From an uncultured Verrucomicrobiota bacterium (lineage in GTDB: Bacteria; Verrucomicrobiota; Verrucomicrobiia; Chthoniobacterales; JACTMZ01), in the NCBI GenBank assembly GCA_903953565.1, contig CAJBKE010000002.1:1-64000 (forward strand): DNA of 64,000 nucleotides, read 5' to 3'. Positions 7,364-16,193 of the stretch are shown here, piece by piece; position 1 is the first letter of the stretch, and every line of letters starts with the position of its first letter. Below the pieces are notes generated by a model. That model saw nothing but the letters and a program-made list of their open reading frames with translations. It made no database searches and was not told the DNA's origin. A program made the translations under genes and the position numbers.

Positions 7364-8095
7364 ATGGCCCGTTTTTTCGTTCCGGCTTCGGATTGGGATT
7401 CGGCACATTTGCCGGAATCCGAGGCGCGCCATGCCTCGCAGGTGCTGCGCATGGCGGGCGGTGATCGTGCGGTGGTTTTCGACGGCACGGGCCGAGCGGC
7501 GGAGGTTGAGCTGACCGAGGTGGCGAAGAAACGCGTTGGCTTCCGCGTTCTGCGCGAATGGAACGAGGTGCGTGTGCAGCCTGCAATTCATCTCATCGTT
7601 GCCTTGATCAAAAACGAGCGATTCGACTGGCTGGTGCAAAAGGCAACCGAGCTAGGCGCTGCGTCGATCCGTCCGGTCGCGGCGGAGCGCAGTGTGGTGA
7701 AGCTTGGCGGCAAGGATGCCGAAAAAAGGCGCGGCAAATGGGAGCAGATCGCGGTTGAGGCGGCGAAGCAGTGCGGCCACTTGGTCTTGCCGGAGATGTT
7801 TCCCGTCGCCTTGCCGCGCGAGGCCTTCGGTTCGGCGCCGGACGGGCTCAAAGGCATTCCTGCCTTGCACTCGGATGGTGTAACGCTCGGTCAGTTTTTC
7901 GGCGGCGAGGCGAGCAATGTCACTTTTGCCATCGGCCCCGAGGGGGATTGGACTGAGGAGGAAATGGCATCCGCCACGGATTGCGGATTCGCTCCCCTGC
8001 ATTTGGGCAAGCACGTGCTGCGCAGCGAGACGGCAGCATTGCATGTGCTCAGCGCGGCGGCGCATCACTATCATGGAGGGGTGGGGGGAGTATGA
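7364..8095 (+). CDS. rsmE: 16S rRNA m3U1498 methyltransferase
   Basis: RsmE methylates U1498 of 16S rRNA in the 30S decoding region using SAM. The 243-residue protein starts MARFFVPASDW after the photolyase stop; an in-frame GTG at 7358 overlaps that stop and is a possible alternative. The N-terminal PUA-like domain is followed by a SPOUT domain with NERFDWLVQKATELGA, then the trefoil-knot motifs FAIGPEGDWTEEE and LGKHVLRSETAAL, which form the SAM pocket. Length and motifs are typical. It is probably co-transcribed with the photolyase, a pairing with no obvious functional logic. Confidence 0.93.
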   Translation: MARFFVPASDWDSAHLPESEARHASQVLRMAGGDRAVVFDGTGRAAEVELTEVAKKRVGFRVLREWNEVRVQPAIHLIVALIKNERFDWLVQKATELGAASIRPVAAERSVVKLGGKDAEKRRGKWEQIAVEAAKQCGHLVLPEMFPVALPREAFGSAPDGLKGIPALHSDGVTLGQFFGGEASNVTFAIGPEGDWTEEEMASATDCGFAPLHLGKHVLRSETAALHVLSAAAHHYHGGVGGV

Positions 8096-8100
8096 GCCGA

Positions 8101-8230
8101 ACCACTAAAAAGCTCCCGACGTCTGGCAAGGTGGATCGCGCTCTCCGAGCGCGATATCTCAGTCTACAAATCGCGATGGGGACATCGCGATCCACCCTAG
8201 GATCAGAGTCTGAAATCTTTCGGGGTCTGT
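8101..8230. repeat. R-family palindromic repeat, copy R2
   Basis: The core runs from GTGGATCGCGCTCTCCGAGC at 8131 to GCGATCCACC at about 8196. Outer flanks CCCGACGTCTGGCAAG on the left and CAGAGTCTGAAATCTTTCGG on the right match R7. It lies between rsmE and bioD, which are co-directional, and occupies nearly the whole gap. Confidence 0.85.
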
Positions 8231-8231
8231 C

Positions 8232-8855
8232 ATGAGTCATTACTTCATCACCGGAACGGACACCGATTGCGGCAAAACTTTCGTCACCGCGCTTTTGGTC
8301 AAAGCGGCGCGCGCGGCGGGGGTCGATGCCATCGGCGCAAAGCCCTTTTGCTGCGGTCCACGCACCGATGTGGAAATTCTGGCCGAAGCCTCCGGCGGCG
8401 CGGAATCGCTCGATGCGATCAATCCTATATGGCTGCAAACTCCGGCCGCCCCGAGGGCCTGCGAGTTGCTCGGCGAAGCTGCGGTCGATGTCTCCAAAGC
8501 ACTGTCCGTTGTTCGCGATTTGGCGCGGAAGCATCAGCAGGTTTTCTGCGAGGGCGCCGGCGGCTGGCTGGTGCCTATCACCAAGGATTACACCATCGCG
8601 GATTTCGCCGCGGAACTGGGTTGGCCGGTGATCGTGGTGGTGCGCAACAAGCTTGGTGCGCTCAATCACACGCTGCTTACACTGGAAAGCATACGTCGCC
8701 GAGGGTTGCCTTTCGCCGGGATTATACTCAACGATCTGGAAGGCCAGCCGGACGAAGCCACGCGGACGAACCGCAGGGTGCTTGAGGAGAGTTGTGCCTG
8801 TCCGATTCTGGTCGAGATTACCCGCGGTCAAACTTCCCTGCCACCCGCTATTTGA
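8232..8855 (+). CDS. bioD: Dethiobiotin synthetase
   Basis: BioD closes the ureido ring of dethiobiotin from DAPA, CO2 and ATP, the penultimate step of biotin synthesis. The protein has 207 residues. The P-loop is at the N-terminus: FITGTDTDCGKTFVTALL, close to the family GTDTxxGKT pattern. A second motif, FCEGAGGWLVPI (about residue 105), matches the conserved EGAGG region. No other bio gene is in the window, so the pathway is completed elsewhere. Its last 8 nt overlap the convergent L,D-transpeptidase gene. The protein is slightly shorter than E. coli BioD. Confidence 0.92.
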   Translation: MSHYFITGTDTDCGKTFVTALLVKAARAAGVDAIGAKPFCCGPRTDVEILAEASGGAESLDAINPIWLQTPAAPRACELLGEAAVDVSKALSVVRDLARKHQQVFCEGAGGWLVPITKDYTIADFAAELGWPVIVVVRNKLGALNHTLLTLESIRRRGLPFAGIILNDLEGQPDEATRTNRRVLEESCACPILVEITRGQTSLPPAI

Positions 8856-9777
8856 TGACCACCTTGGTGCCGACGGGCACTTGTTTGAAAAAAGATGCGG
8901 CGTCTTTGTGGCGCATGCGGATGCAGCCGTGCGAGGCGGGGTATCCCGGAAGGTTGCCAACGTGGAATCCGATTTCCCCGCAGGACAAGCGCATGAAGAA
9001 TGGCATGTCGGCGGGATAGAGAGTGGAGCGCCATTTGCGGTGTTTGTCGGTCACCACGTATTCGCCGGCCGGGGTGCGGAAACCCTTGCGTCCGGTCGAC
9101 ACCGGAGCTGATCCGGTTGCCACGCCATCGCGGGTCAGGGTTGCCGTTTGCGCTTCGAGATCGACCTCAATCAGGAGTCGTGCGACCTCGGAGTCGGGGG
9201 AGATGCCGAGAAGGTGCTGCATGACTTCGACATGTCCCCCTTTGCCGGCCAGCCAGAGCGCGAACGTCTTGTGCCGCTTGGTGCGCGCCGTGGGCGAAGC
9301 GCCGTTCTCCATGAGCAGCTTTGCCATGGCTGCATCGCCTTTCCCCGCCGCCAGCATGAGCGGAGTCACGCCTTGCTCGACAGTGACGAAGTAATGCATG
9401 TGATTTCCACGGAATCGCGCGACGAAATCCGGATCAGCCGGCAGGGGCAGTGTGTCGTTCAGGTTCGCGCCGTCCGCGAGGAGTGAAAGCACCTTGTCGC
9501 GGTCACCGTCGGCCACCGCGCGAAAAAGCTCGGTGATGGCCGCCTGATGCGCCGCTTTATCTGGCGCAATCGGGGTCAGCTGCAGTGCTTGGTTGACCAA
9601 AAAAGCCTTCTCGTGCGGTGCGGGCAGCGGCTCGCCCCAGAATTTTTCCGGCAGGGGAACCTGCGGAGAAGCTTCCGGTGCGAGCGCCATTGCCTTCGGC
9701 TCGAAAGGCGAGGGCTCCGGCCCGGTTTCGGCCAGGGCCCGCGATGCCAGGAGGAGCGGAAGAATCAGTCTGCGCAC
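8848..9777 (-). CDS. Exported ankyrin-repeat / L,D-transpeptidase (YkuD) fusion
   Basis: A 309-residue protein with a short signal peptide (MRRLILPLLLASRALAE). About residues 85-200 contain ankyrin-type helices: ELFRAVADGDRDKVLSLLAD, TPLMLAAGKGDAAMAKLLME and GGHVEVMQHLL. The C-terminal 110 residues are a YkuD catalytic domain with HVGNLPGYPASHGCIRM, holding the His and the Ser-His-Gly-Cys-Ile-Arg active site. L,D-transpeptidases cross-link peptidoglycan stem peptides or attach proteins to them in the periplasm. Bacterial fusions of YkuD with ankyrin repeats are unusual; the repeats probably mediate a protein contact. Substrate is unknown. Confidence 0.88.
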   Translation of the reverse strand: MRRLILPLLLASRALAETGPEPSPFEPKAMALAPEASPQVPLPEKFWGEPLPAPHEKAFLVNQALQLTPIAPDKAAHQAAITELFRAVADGDRDKVLSLLADGANLNDTLPLPADPDFVARFRGNHMHYFVTVEQGVTPLMLAAGKGDAAMAKLLMENGASPTARTKRHKTFALWLAGKGGHVEVMQHLLGISPDSEVARLLIEVDLEAQTATLTRDGVATGSAPVSTGRKGFRTPAGEYVVTDKHRKWRSTLYPADMPFFMRLSCGEIGFHVGNLPGYPASHGCIRMRHKDAASFFKQVPVGTKVVIK

Positions 9778-9872
9778 GTGCCGTTCCTAACGGACGCGCC
9801 GCGGGGAGACAACACGGTTTGCGCCGGATCGGGGCTTGTCCGGCTGCGGCGAACGGAGAAGATGCCCGCGTG

Positions 9873-10451
9873 ATGAAGGGCTCCACACTGTCGTGCGTTT
9901 TGCTCGCTGCTGTCCTCGTGTCCTCTGCTCTGGGGAGAAAACCCGATGTGGGATTCGTGCCGACACCGCCATCAGCCGTTGCGCGCATGGTGGAAATGGC
10001 GGATATACGCCCGGGAGATTCGGTCTACGATCTCGGCTGCGGGGACGGAAGAATCGTCATTGCCGCGGCGAAGGAGCAAAAGATCAAAGCGGTCGGGGTG
10101 GATATCGATCCGGAACGCGTGGCCGAATCGCGCGAAAATGTCCGCGCCGCCGGGTTGGAGTCATCGGTGGAAATCCGCCAAGCCGACGTCTTCGATTTGG
10201 ATCTGTCCGGTGCGGATGTTGTTTTTCTTTATCTCACGCCGCGGCTGAACGCGCGATTGATGCCGCAACTGCGCAAGCTCAAGCCCGGGGCGCGGATCAT
10301 TTCCTACGAATTCGACATGGGAGCGGCGAAGCCGGTGGAGTTGGACAGGGAAAAATTTGACCGCTATGGCGAGCAGCGGATCTACAAATGGATCGTGCCG
10401 TGGGAAGAGAGCGATGCAGCGGGGTGGGATATCTTCCGGATGACGCCTTGA
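9873..10451 (+). CDS. Class I SAM-dependent methyltransferase with an N-terminal signal/anchor
   Basis: A 192-residue protein. The ATG at 9873 gives a hydrophobic signal or anchor segment (STLSCVLLAAVLVSSALG), then PTPPSAVARMVEMADI. The SAM-binding motif I is VYDLGCGDGRIVIAAA (about residues 53-68), followed by the acidic motif VGVDIDPERV and DVVFLYLTP. A frame extension to 9618 exists but is antisense to the neighbouring gene and unlikely. The motif order resembles the FAM173-like methyltransferase group, members of which modify lysines in proteins. If the signal peptide is real the enzyme is membrane-facing or periplasmic, which is odd for a SAM-dependent enzyme; a membrane anchor with the catalytic domain inside is the alternative. 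Confidence 0.8.
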   Translation: MKGSTLSCVLLAAVLVSSALGRKPDVGFVPTPPSAVARMVEMADIRPGDSVYDLGCGDGRIVIAAAKEQKIKAVGVDIDPERVAESRENVRAAGLESSVEIRQADVFDLDLSGADVVFLYLTPRLNARLMPQLRKLKPGARIISYEFDMGAAKPVELDREKFDRYGEQRIYKWIVPWEESDAAGWDIFRMTP

Positions 10452-10468
10452 TAGGGATAAGTGTGAGG

Positions 10469-10530
10469 AAATCGCGATGGGCTTCCGGCCCGTAGAGCCT
10501 ACCGCTCGGAGAGACATCGCGATCCACCGG
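10469..10530. repeat. R-family palindromic repeat, degenerate copy R3
   Basis: AAATCGCGATGGGCTTCC at the left and GACATCGCGATCCACC at the right match the right half of the R unit. The central part is replaced by CCCGTAGAGCCTACCGCTCG, which resembles a stretch near 51870. It lies between convergent genes. Confidence 0.65.
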
Positions 10531-10531
10531 A

Positions 10532-10894
10532 TCAGCGTCGGGTCTCGGTGACGACCAGCCTGATTTCGTAGGGGTTACCGGGTTCATCGGTCACGACGAA
10601 GATGCGGTAAGCCCTGGTGCCCCATTTGCCTTTCGGGGCGTAGGTGAAGGGAATGACGGCGCTCTCCCCGGGGGCGTAGTCGCGCTTGTCTGGTTTGGCG
10701 ACAATGCAACCGCAGGAAGGGGCCACCGCGCGAAGGCGGATGGGTTGGGCGGAGTTGTTGGTGAAGCGGAATTCCCCCGCCACTTTGCCTGCGCCCTCCA
10801 GGGACTCGATGGCGACCTCGGTTTGATCCCAGGTGAGGCCTCCGCCGAGGGCGATCGATGGAAGCAAGAGTGCCAGGCAGAGGGCGAGTTTCAT
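10532..10894 (-). CDS. DUF1573-family exported protein
   Basis: A 120-residue protein beginning MKLALCLALLLPSIALG, a clear signal peptide; the ATG at 10894 is preferred over upstream in-frame codons for that reason. The mature part is an immunoglobulin-like DUF1573 domain: TNNSAQPIRLRAVAPSCGCI, then GESAVIPFTYAPKGKWG. The Cys-Gly-Cys after 'APS' is a hallmark of the family. DUF1573 proteins are periplasmic or outer-surface and of unknown function. It is divergently arranged with sufE, leaving about 78 bp between the starts for both promoters. Confidence 0.85.
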   Translation of the reverse strand: MKLALCLALLLPSIALGGGLTWDQTEVAIESLEGAGKVAGEFRFTNNSAQPIRLRAVAPSCGCIVAKPDKRDYAPGESAVIPFTYAPKGKWGTRAYRIFVVTDEPGNPYEIRLVVTETRR

Positions 10895-10972
10895 TTGCTG
10901 TGTTCTACATCGTGACGCGGCGGTGTCCATCTTGGGCTCGCCTTTGGGCGGTGGGGAAATCTTAATATCCCG

Positions 10973-11437
10973 ATGGCCTATCCGGAAAAGTTGCAAAAAA
11001 TCATCGATCTCTTCGAAGTGCTGCCCGAGGAGGAAAAGCGCGAAACCCTGATCGCCTATGCCGACCAAGCGGCTGCGCAGGCGCCGAAGGATGGCGAGAC
11101 GTTTGCCTTGGAAGACGTGCGCAAAGACGAGGAATGCACGGACACCGTGGGGGTGTTTCTCGCGGTGGACGCTGACCGCAAAGTGAAGTTCCGTATCTCG
11201 CTCGGTCCGCAGGTGCAGACGCTGACCCGTGCGATGACGGCGATCCTGTGCAAGGGCTTCGACGGTGCATCGATCGACGAGGTGATGGATGTGCCGGCGG
11301 ATTTCGTGCCGAGGATTGTCGGCGCCCAGTTGGTGCGGCAGCGCAGCCAGACGGTCTATTACATCCTCACGCGGATGAAGAGCGCGTGTAAGGTGTGGCT
11401 GAATCGGGAACGGGCGAAGGGCAACGCTGAAGGCTGA
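10973..11437 (+). CDS. sufE: SufE-type cysteine desulfuration protein
   Basis: SufE accepts persulfide sulfur from a SufS-type cysteine desulfurase and passes it to the Fe-S scaffold. The 154-residue protein has the typical opening YPEKLQKIIDLFEVLPEEEK. The sulfur-accepting cysteine is in DEECTDTVGVFLAVD (about residue 52), and the helical C-terminal half contains GFDGASIDEVMDVP. The C-terminal part (NRERAKGNAEG) is slightly extended. No sufS, sufB, sufC or sufD is nearby, so it acts with genes elsewhere. Confidence 0.92.
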   Translation: MAYPEKLQKIIDLFEVLPEEEKRETLIAYADQAAAQAPKDGETFALEDVRKDEECTDTVGVFLAVDADRKVKFRISLGPQVQTLTRAMTAILCKGFDGASIDEVMDVPADFVPRIVGAQLVRQRSQTVYYILTRMKSACKVWLNRERAKGNAEG

Positions 11438-11473
11438 GACTAAACCTCAAAAGGGTCTCGGCGTTTGGTGGGA

Positions 11474-11540
11474 GTGGATCGCGCCGTCCCGGCGCGATGT
11501 TTCAATCAGACAATCGCGATAGGGACATCGCGATCCACCG
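11474..11540. repeat. R-family palindromic repeat, copy R4
   Basis: The core GTGGATCGCGCCGTCCCGGC begins at 11474 and the unit ends GACATCGCGATCCACC. Both inner hairpins and outer arms are intact. It lies between convergent sufE and the UGPase gene. Confidence 0.87.
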
Positions 11541-11582
11541 GCCGATCAAATCCGAAAAGTTTTAGGGACGGGTATGAACGCT

Positions 11583-12986
11583 CTAGATTTCGGCGGCCAC
11601 TTCGGAATAAGAGCCGGCCCGGACCGTGGCTGGACGATGGCCGTGATTGATGAATTTCACCGCGCCTTCACAGACGACTCCATCCTCGAACCGCCAGGGT
11701 CCTTCCACGCGGAAATGCGAGCAGTGGCGAAGGGAAGGAGCGCGGCGTTCGAAGCCGGCTTCGAGTCCGGTCAGCGTTTTGTAGTAACGATCCTCCAGGA
11801 TGACTTCCGGCGGGACACCGTTGCGTTCGGGGACAAGTTCCAGCCTCTCGTCCTCGGTCAGCCGGTAAGCATCGGAGCGCAGGGCGAGAAGGTCCGATGT
11901 TGTTTTGACCGGAGCAAAGCGTGTGCGGGGCACGAGCACTGCTCCGGAATTGGCAAAGCATTCGATGGCGGCCCCCATGGCGGTCTCGAGTTGCAGGACC
12001 TGCGGGGAAGAAGGGGTCCGTGGATCGACCGTTTTGGTGTTTTTGATCAAGGGCAACGGAAGCGCACCGCCGTTCTCCTCGAGCGCAGCAAGTAAATCGG
12101 AGACGCGCAGCCAGAGCGTGTTGGTGTTGAAGTAACGATGGCGCCCGATGTCTTGGAAGGCCGTGAGGTCCGCCTCCGGGCACTGGGCCACTTCACGCAG
12201 CACGAGTCGCCCGTCGCTCTTACGGCGGGCGAGGTGTCCGCCTTTGCGGTCGGACGCGGTGCGCTCGGCGACTTCCATGAGGAAGGAAAGACCGCTCTGC
12301 GCGAACCATGCGAGGAGACCTGCATCAACGGTCGCCCCGAGATTGTCGCTATTGGAAACAAAGAGGTATTCCACACCTTCGTCGGCGAGGCGTTGCAGCC
12401 ATCCGGATCCGAGGAGTGACGGGTAGAGGTCGCCATGTCCGGGCGGGCACCATTCCAAGTCGGGATCTTGCGGCCACTCCACGGGCTGCAACGAAGCGGC
12501 GAGAAGCTTCGGGACTTTATTTTGGAGGAAATCGAGTTTTCCGTCCGGAGCGAGTTCGGTATAGCGCGAAAGGTAAGCAAGCGTGTCCGCAGACGTGCTG
12601 AAACTGTCCATGAGGAGGAAGCGCGGTCCTTTGGTGCCCGCGTCGGCGCGCAGCCAGAGGATCTGGCGGGCGATGAAGTCGAGGAAGGTGAGTCCGTCTT
12701 TGACCGGAATGAGCGACTTGGCTTTTTCCAGCCCCATGCTGGTGCCCAGTCCGCCGTTGAGTTTGATCACGCAGAGCCGGTCAAGCAGGGCGGGATCGGG
12801 CGATGCGGACTTGATGTCGGCCAGCGCAGGAATTCCGTCGGCGGGATCGATAGAGTCCTCGGCCATGAGGCCCGCTTGGCCGGATGCCGCCTGGCGCCAG
12901 GCGCGTTCGAAGCTGGCACAGGCGGCGGAAGACAATGCGGCTTCCCGCATTTTTCGCACCGCTTCCTCGAGTCCGCGCTCGTCCAT
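11583..12986 (-). CDS. UTP-glucose-1-phosphate uridylyltransferase, eukaryotic (UGP2/UDPGP) type
   Basis: The enzyme makes UDP-glucose from UTP and glucose-1-phosphate. From the ATG at 12986 it has 467 residues and belongs to the UDPGP family found in eukaryotes rather than the short bacterial GalU family. Evidence is the nucleotide loop VIKLNGGLGTSMGLEKAKSL (about residue 70), then FLLMDSFSTSADTLAYL, SNSDNLGATVDAGLLAWF and the late motif NTNTLWLRVSDLL. It begins 7 nt after the aspS stop, so it is probably the third gene of the hisS-aspS-UGPase operon. UDP-glucose may serve exopolysaccharide or glycogen-type synthesis. Confidence 0.9.
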   Translation of the reverse strand: MDERGLEEAVRKMREAALSSAACASFERAWRQAASGQAGLMAEDSIDPADGIPALADIKSASPDPALLDRLCVIKLNGGLGTSMGLEKAKSLIPVKDGLTFLDFIARQILWLRADAGTKGPRFLLMDSFSTSADTLAYLSRYTELAPDGKLDFLQNKVPKLLAASLQPVEWPQDPDLEWCPPGHGDLYPSLLGSGWLQRLADEGVEYLFVSNSDNLGATVDAGLLAWFAQSGLSFLMEVAERTASDRKGGHLARRKSDGRLVLREVAQCPEADLTAFQDIGRHRYFNTNTLWLRVSDLLAALEENGGALPLPLIKNTKTVDPRTPSSPQVLQLETAMGAAIECFANSGAVLVPRTRFAPVKTTSDLLALRSDAYRLTEDERLELVPERNGVPPEVILEDRYYKTLTGLEAGFERRAPSLRHCSHFRVEGPWRFEDGVVCEGAVKFINHGHRPATVRAGSYSEVAAEI

Positions 12987-12993
12987 GGCCGCG

Positions 12994-14763
12994 TCAGGAT
13001 TTCTTGGTCGAGGCGATATACAGCTCACGGAGCTGTTTGAAGTCCACGTTCGCGGGTGAACCGGTCATGAGTTCGACGCCGCGGTTGTTTTTCGGGAAGG
13101 CAATGACGTCGCGGATCGACTCGGCGTGCGCGAGGAGCATGACGAGGCGGTCGAGACCGAGGGCGATGCCGCCGTGAGGTGGGGCGCCGAATTTGAAGGC
13201 TTTGAGCAGGTGGCCGAACATGGAGGTCTGTTGCTCCTCATTGACCCCGAGAACGCTGAACATCTGCGACTGGAGGTCGGCTTCGTGGATCCGGATGCTA
13301 CCGCCGCCGATTTCCACGCCGTTGAGGACGATGTCATAAGCCTCGGCGCGAACCTCGGCGTATTGTCCGGATTCGAGGAGCTGAACGTCGTCGGCTTTGG
13401 GGCGGGTGAACGGATGGTGCACCGCGTTCCATTTCTGCTCCTCCTCGCTCCAGGCGAGCAGAGGAAAATCGACCACCCAGAGAAAATCGAGACGTCGTGG
13501 ATCGTGCGTGATGCCGAGGAGTTCGACCGCCCGCAGACGGACGCGTCCGAGGACCTCGCAGACGGTTTCCCATTTGTCGGCGCCGAAGAGGACGAGATCG
13601 CCTTCCTCAATGCCGAGCCGTTCCTTGAGCGCGGTTTTCTCCGCGTCGGTGAAAAATTTGACGATGGGCGACTTCCATTCGCCGTTCTCGCACTTGATGA
13701 AGGCGAGGCCCTTGGCCCCGAATTGCTTGGCCATTTCGGTCAGTTCCTCGATCTGGCCGGTGGTGATTTTGGCCAGGCCTTTGGCATTGAGGGCGCGGAC
13801 CACACCGCCGCCGTCGAGGGCTCCGCGGAAGACTTTGAATTCGGTGCCGGCGAAAACATCGCCGACATCGACGATCTCCTGCGCCCAGCGCGTGTCGGGT
13901 TTGTCGCTGCCGAAGCGATCCATCGCCTCACGGTGCGTCATGCGGAGGAACGGTGTCTTGATCTCCACGCCCCAAGCTTCGCGGAAGACGGCGACGAACA
14001 TTTTCTCGATGAGGGCGAAGATGTCCTCCGCGCCGACGAAGCTCATTTCGATGTCGGCCTGGGTGAACTCCGGTTGGCGGTCGGCGCGGAGGTCCTCGTC
14101 GCGGAAGCAGCGGGCGATCTGGAAATATTTTTCCACCCCGGCGGCCATGAGGAGTTGTTTGTATTGCTGCGGCGCTTGGGGGAGTGCGTAAAAGGATCCG
14201 GGGTTGAGGCGACTTGGCACGAGGAAGTCGCGTGCGCCTTCCGGCGTGCTCTTGCTCAAGATGGGTGTTTCGATTTCCCAGAAACCGTCGGCATCGAGGA
14301 CATCGCGCACTGTCTTGATCACGCGGTGACGCAGGCGGAGGTTAGCCGCCATGGCGGGGCGGCGCAGATCGAGGTAACGGTGGGTGAGTCGCAGGTCCTC
14401 GTTGGCCACCTGCTCGTCCAGCGGGAAGGGCAGGACCTCGGCTTTGTTGAGAATTTTCACTTCATCGGCCACGAGTTCGACTTCGCCGGTGGAAAGCTTG
14501 GCGTTCTCCGTTCCGGCAAGGCGCCGGGCGATGGTTCCCGATACCTGGATGACATCCTCATCGCGCAAGCTGTGGGCGGTTTCGGCGACCGTGGCGTGCT
14601 CCTCCGGACGGAAGACGACTTGCGTCATGCCTTCGCGGTCGCGCAGGTCGACGAAGATAACGCCGCCGTGATCGCGGCGTGATCCGACCCAGCCGGCGAG
14701 GGTGGCGCGTTGACCGATATCCTTGGCGCGCAGGGCGCCGCAATGACAACTCCGGAAATTCAT
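12994..14763 (-). CDS. aspS: Aspartyl-tRNA synthetase (bacterial type)
   Basis: A 589-residue class II synthetase, the normal bacterial length with a GAD insertion domain. The N-terminal OB-fold contains [20 protein letters not shown]. Motif 2 is [20 protein letters not shown] and motif 3 is [20 protein letters not shown], near the C-terminus. The ATG at 14763 overlaps the hisS stop (ATGA), so the two are translationally coupled. Whether it also charges tRNA-Asn (non-discriminating) depends on whether the genome encodes AsnS or GatCAB, which this window does not show. Confidence 0.95.
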   Translation of the reverse strand: MNFRSCHCGALRAKDIGQRATLAGWVGSRRDHGGVIFVDLRDREGMTQVVFRPEEHATVAETAHSLRDEDVIQVSGTIARRLAGTENAKLSTGEVELVADEVKILNKAEVLPFPLDEQVANEDLRLTHRYLDLRRPAMAANLRLRHRVIKTVRDVLDADGFWEIETPILSKSTPEGARDFLVPSRLNPGSFYALPQAPQQYKQLLMAAGVEKYFQIARCFRDEDLRADRQPEFTQADIEMSFVGAEDIFALIEKMFVAVFREAWGVEIKTPFLRMTHREAMDRFGSDKPDTRWAQEIVDVGDVFAGTEFKVFRGALDGGGVVRALNAKGLAKITTGQIEELTEMAKQFGAKGLAFIKCENGEWKSPIVKFFTDAEKTALKERLGIEEGDLVLFGADKWETVCEVLGRVRLRAVELLGITHDPRRLDFLWVVDFPLLAWSEEEQKWNAVHHPFTRPKADDVQLLESGQYAEVRAEAYDIVLNGVEIGGGSIRIHEADLQSQMFSVLGVNEEQQTSMFGHLLKAFKFGAPPHGGIALGLDRLVMLLAHAESIRDVIAFPKNNRGVELMTGSPANVDFKQLRELYIASTKKS

Positions 14764-16022
14764 GGCGCGGGAGTCTGGAGATTCGCCGCCCAATCGGCAA
14801 GCGCCTCTTGGGCCAGATCCGTCTCGGTCCGCGCCTTGAGATCTTTCACCTTCAGCTTCGGCCACTCGTTGCCGACGACCAGCGCGACGGAGGCGCCGGA
14901 GGCGTCAGCATCCTTGAATTGCCGCGCCACCTTGTCGGATTGCAGGGGATAATCAACGCGCCGGCCCAAAGAGCGCAGGAGTTGCACGACACCCAGCGCC
15001 TCGTTGCGGCGCGATTCGTCGGCCACCACGACGAAAACGTCGCATGCTTGGCCGTCGGCCATGGCGGCTTCCATCTTGGCCCGCGTGTCGGGCAGGTCGG
15101 CCAAGAGGTCGCCGAGGACGACATCGCCGATGCCGAATCCGATGGCCGGGAGATCGACCTTGCCGTCGCTCAGGTCGGAGAGCAACCGGTCGAAACGTCC
15201 CCCGCCGGCGATGGCCCGGCGGTCTTGGCGGCGATCGAACACCTCGAAGACGAGGCCGGTGTAATAGGCGAGTCCGCGCACGATGCGCAGGTCGAGTTGG
15301 CAAAATCCCTCGAGCCCGCGTGCGGCAAGATTTTCGTTCAAGGCGGTGAAGAATGCCGGTCGGGCGGTTTCGATAAAATCCGTGAGGTCGCCCAGGGTCA
15401 GGCCGAACGGCGCGAGTTTTGCCTGCAGCGCTTCGGGCGAATCGCGCTCCAACTTGTCGATGACGGAAAGCACCTCGCGGGCTTTGGTTTCGTCCGTGAC
15501 GCCTTTGCCGGCGAGAAACTTCATCCATGCCCGGCGGTCGCTGACCCGCACCACGATGTCATTCTCGGTCAGTCCGAAGGCGCGCATCGTCTCGATGAGC
15601 AGGGCGAGCATCTCGGCATCGGCCGCGGAGGAATCGTCGCCGACGAGGTCGCAGTTGAGTTGCAGGAATTCCCGCAAGCGTCCGCTCTGTTGTTTTTCGT
15701 AGCGGAAGAACGGGGCGATGCTGAACCACTTGATCGGTTTGCGATATTCGCGCGCTTTGGCGATGAGCATGCGGGCGACGGTCGGGGTCATTTCCGGTCG
15801 CAGGGCGACCTCGCGTTCGCCCTTGTCGGTGAAAGAAAAGAGCTGGCCGAGAATTTCGCCCCCGCTGTTTTTTTTGCGGTAGAGGTCGAGCGGTTCGAGG
15901 GTGGGTCCGTCGTATTCGCGGAAGCCGAATGAACGCGCGATACGGCGCCACGTGCCGGTGATATAGTTCCGGCGCGCGCACTCATTCGGGAAAAAATCCC
16001 GGAAACCGGGCAGGGATTGCAT
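14760..16022 (-). CDS. hisS: Histidyl-tRNA synthetase
   Basis: A 420-residue class II synthetase starting [18 protein letters not shown]. The aminoacylation core shows [34 protein letters not shown] (motif 2) and the histidine-specific [13 protein letters not shown]. The C-terminal anticodon-binding domain begins near residue 320 with [18 protein letters not shown]. The ATG at 16022 is preferred over an upstream in-frame start at 16043. It leads the hisS-aspS-UGPase operon and is divergent from recF, with about 170 bp between the two starts. aspS after hisS is a common bacterial gene order. Confidence 0.95.
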   Translation of the reverse strand: MQSLPGFRDFFPNECARRNYITGTWRRIARSFGFREYDGPTLEPLDLYRKKNSGGEILGQLFSFTDKGEREVALRPEMTPTVARMLIAKAREYRKPIKWFSIAPFFRYEKQQSGRLREFLQLNCDLVGDDSSAADAEMLALLIETMRAFGLTENDIVVRVSDRRAWMKFLAGKGVTDETKAREVLSVIDKLERDSPEALQAKLAPFGLTLGDLTDFIETARPAFFTALNENLAARGLEGFCQLDLRIVRGLAYYTGLVFEVFDRRQDRRAIAGGGRFDRLLSDLSDGKVDLPAIGFGIGDVVLGDLLADLPDTRAKMEAAMADGQACDVFVVVADESRRNEALGVVQLLRSLGRRVDYPLQSDKVARQFKDADASGASVALVVGNEWPKLKVKDLKARTETDLAQEALADWAANLQTPAP

Positions 16023-16193
16023 AGCGTCCGGGCATTCCAACACGGAAAGGGGTGCCGGGACGAGTTTTCAGTGGTTCCGTTTTCGGTTTTCAGCGAGAAG
16101 AACCGAGGCCCCGGCGCCCACGTCCGCCAACCCGCGCCGGTGGATCGCATTTTCCGGCTGAATCACCGAACACTGAATACCGAACACTTTTCC
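16023..16193. other. Divergent intergenic region between hisS and recF
   Basis: The region must contain promoters for both operons. It holds two blocks of the CTGAAAAC/GAACACTGA-type repeat (16064-16095 and 16160-16190). No strong sigma-70 box pair, DnaA box cluster or terminator hairpin is recognisable by eye. Confidence 0.5.
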
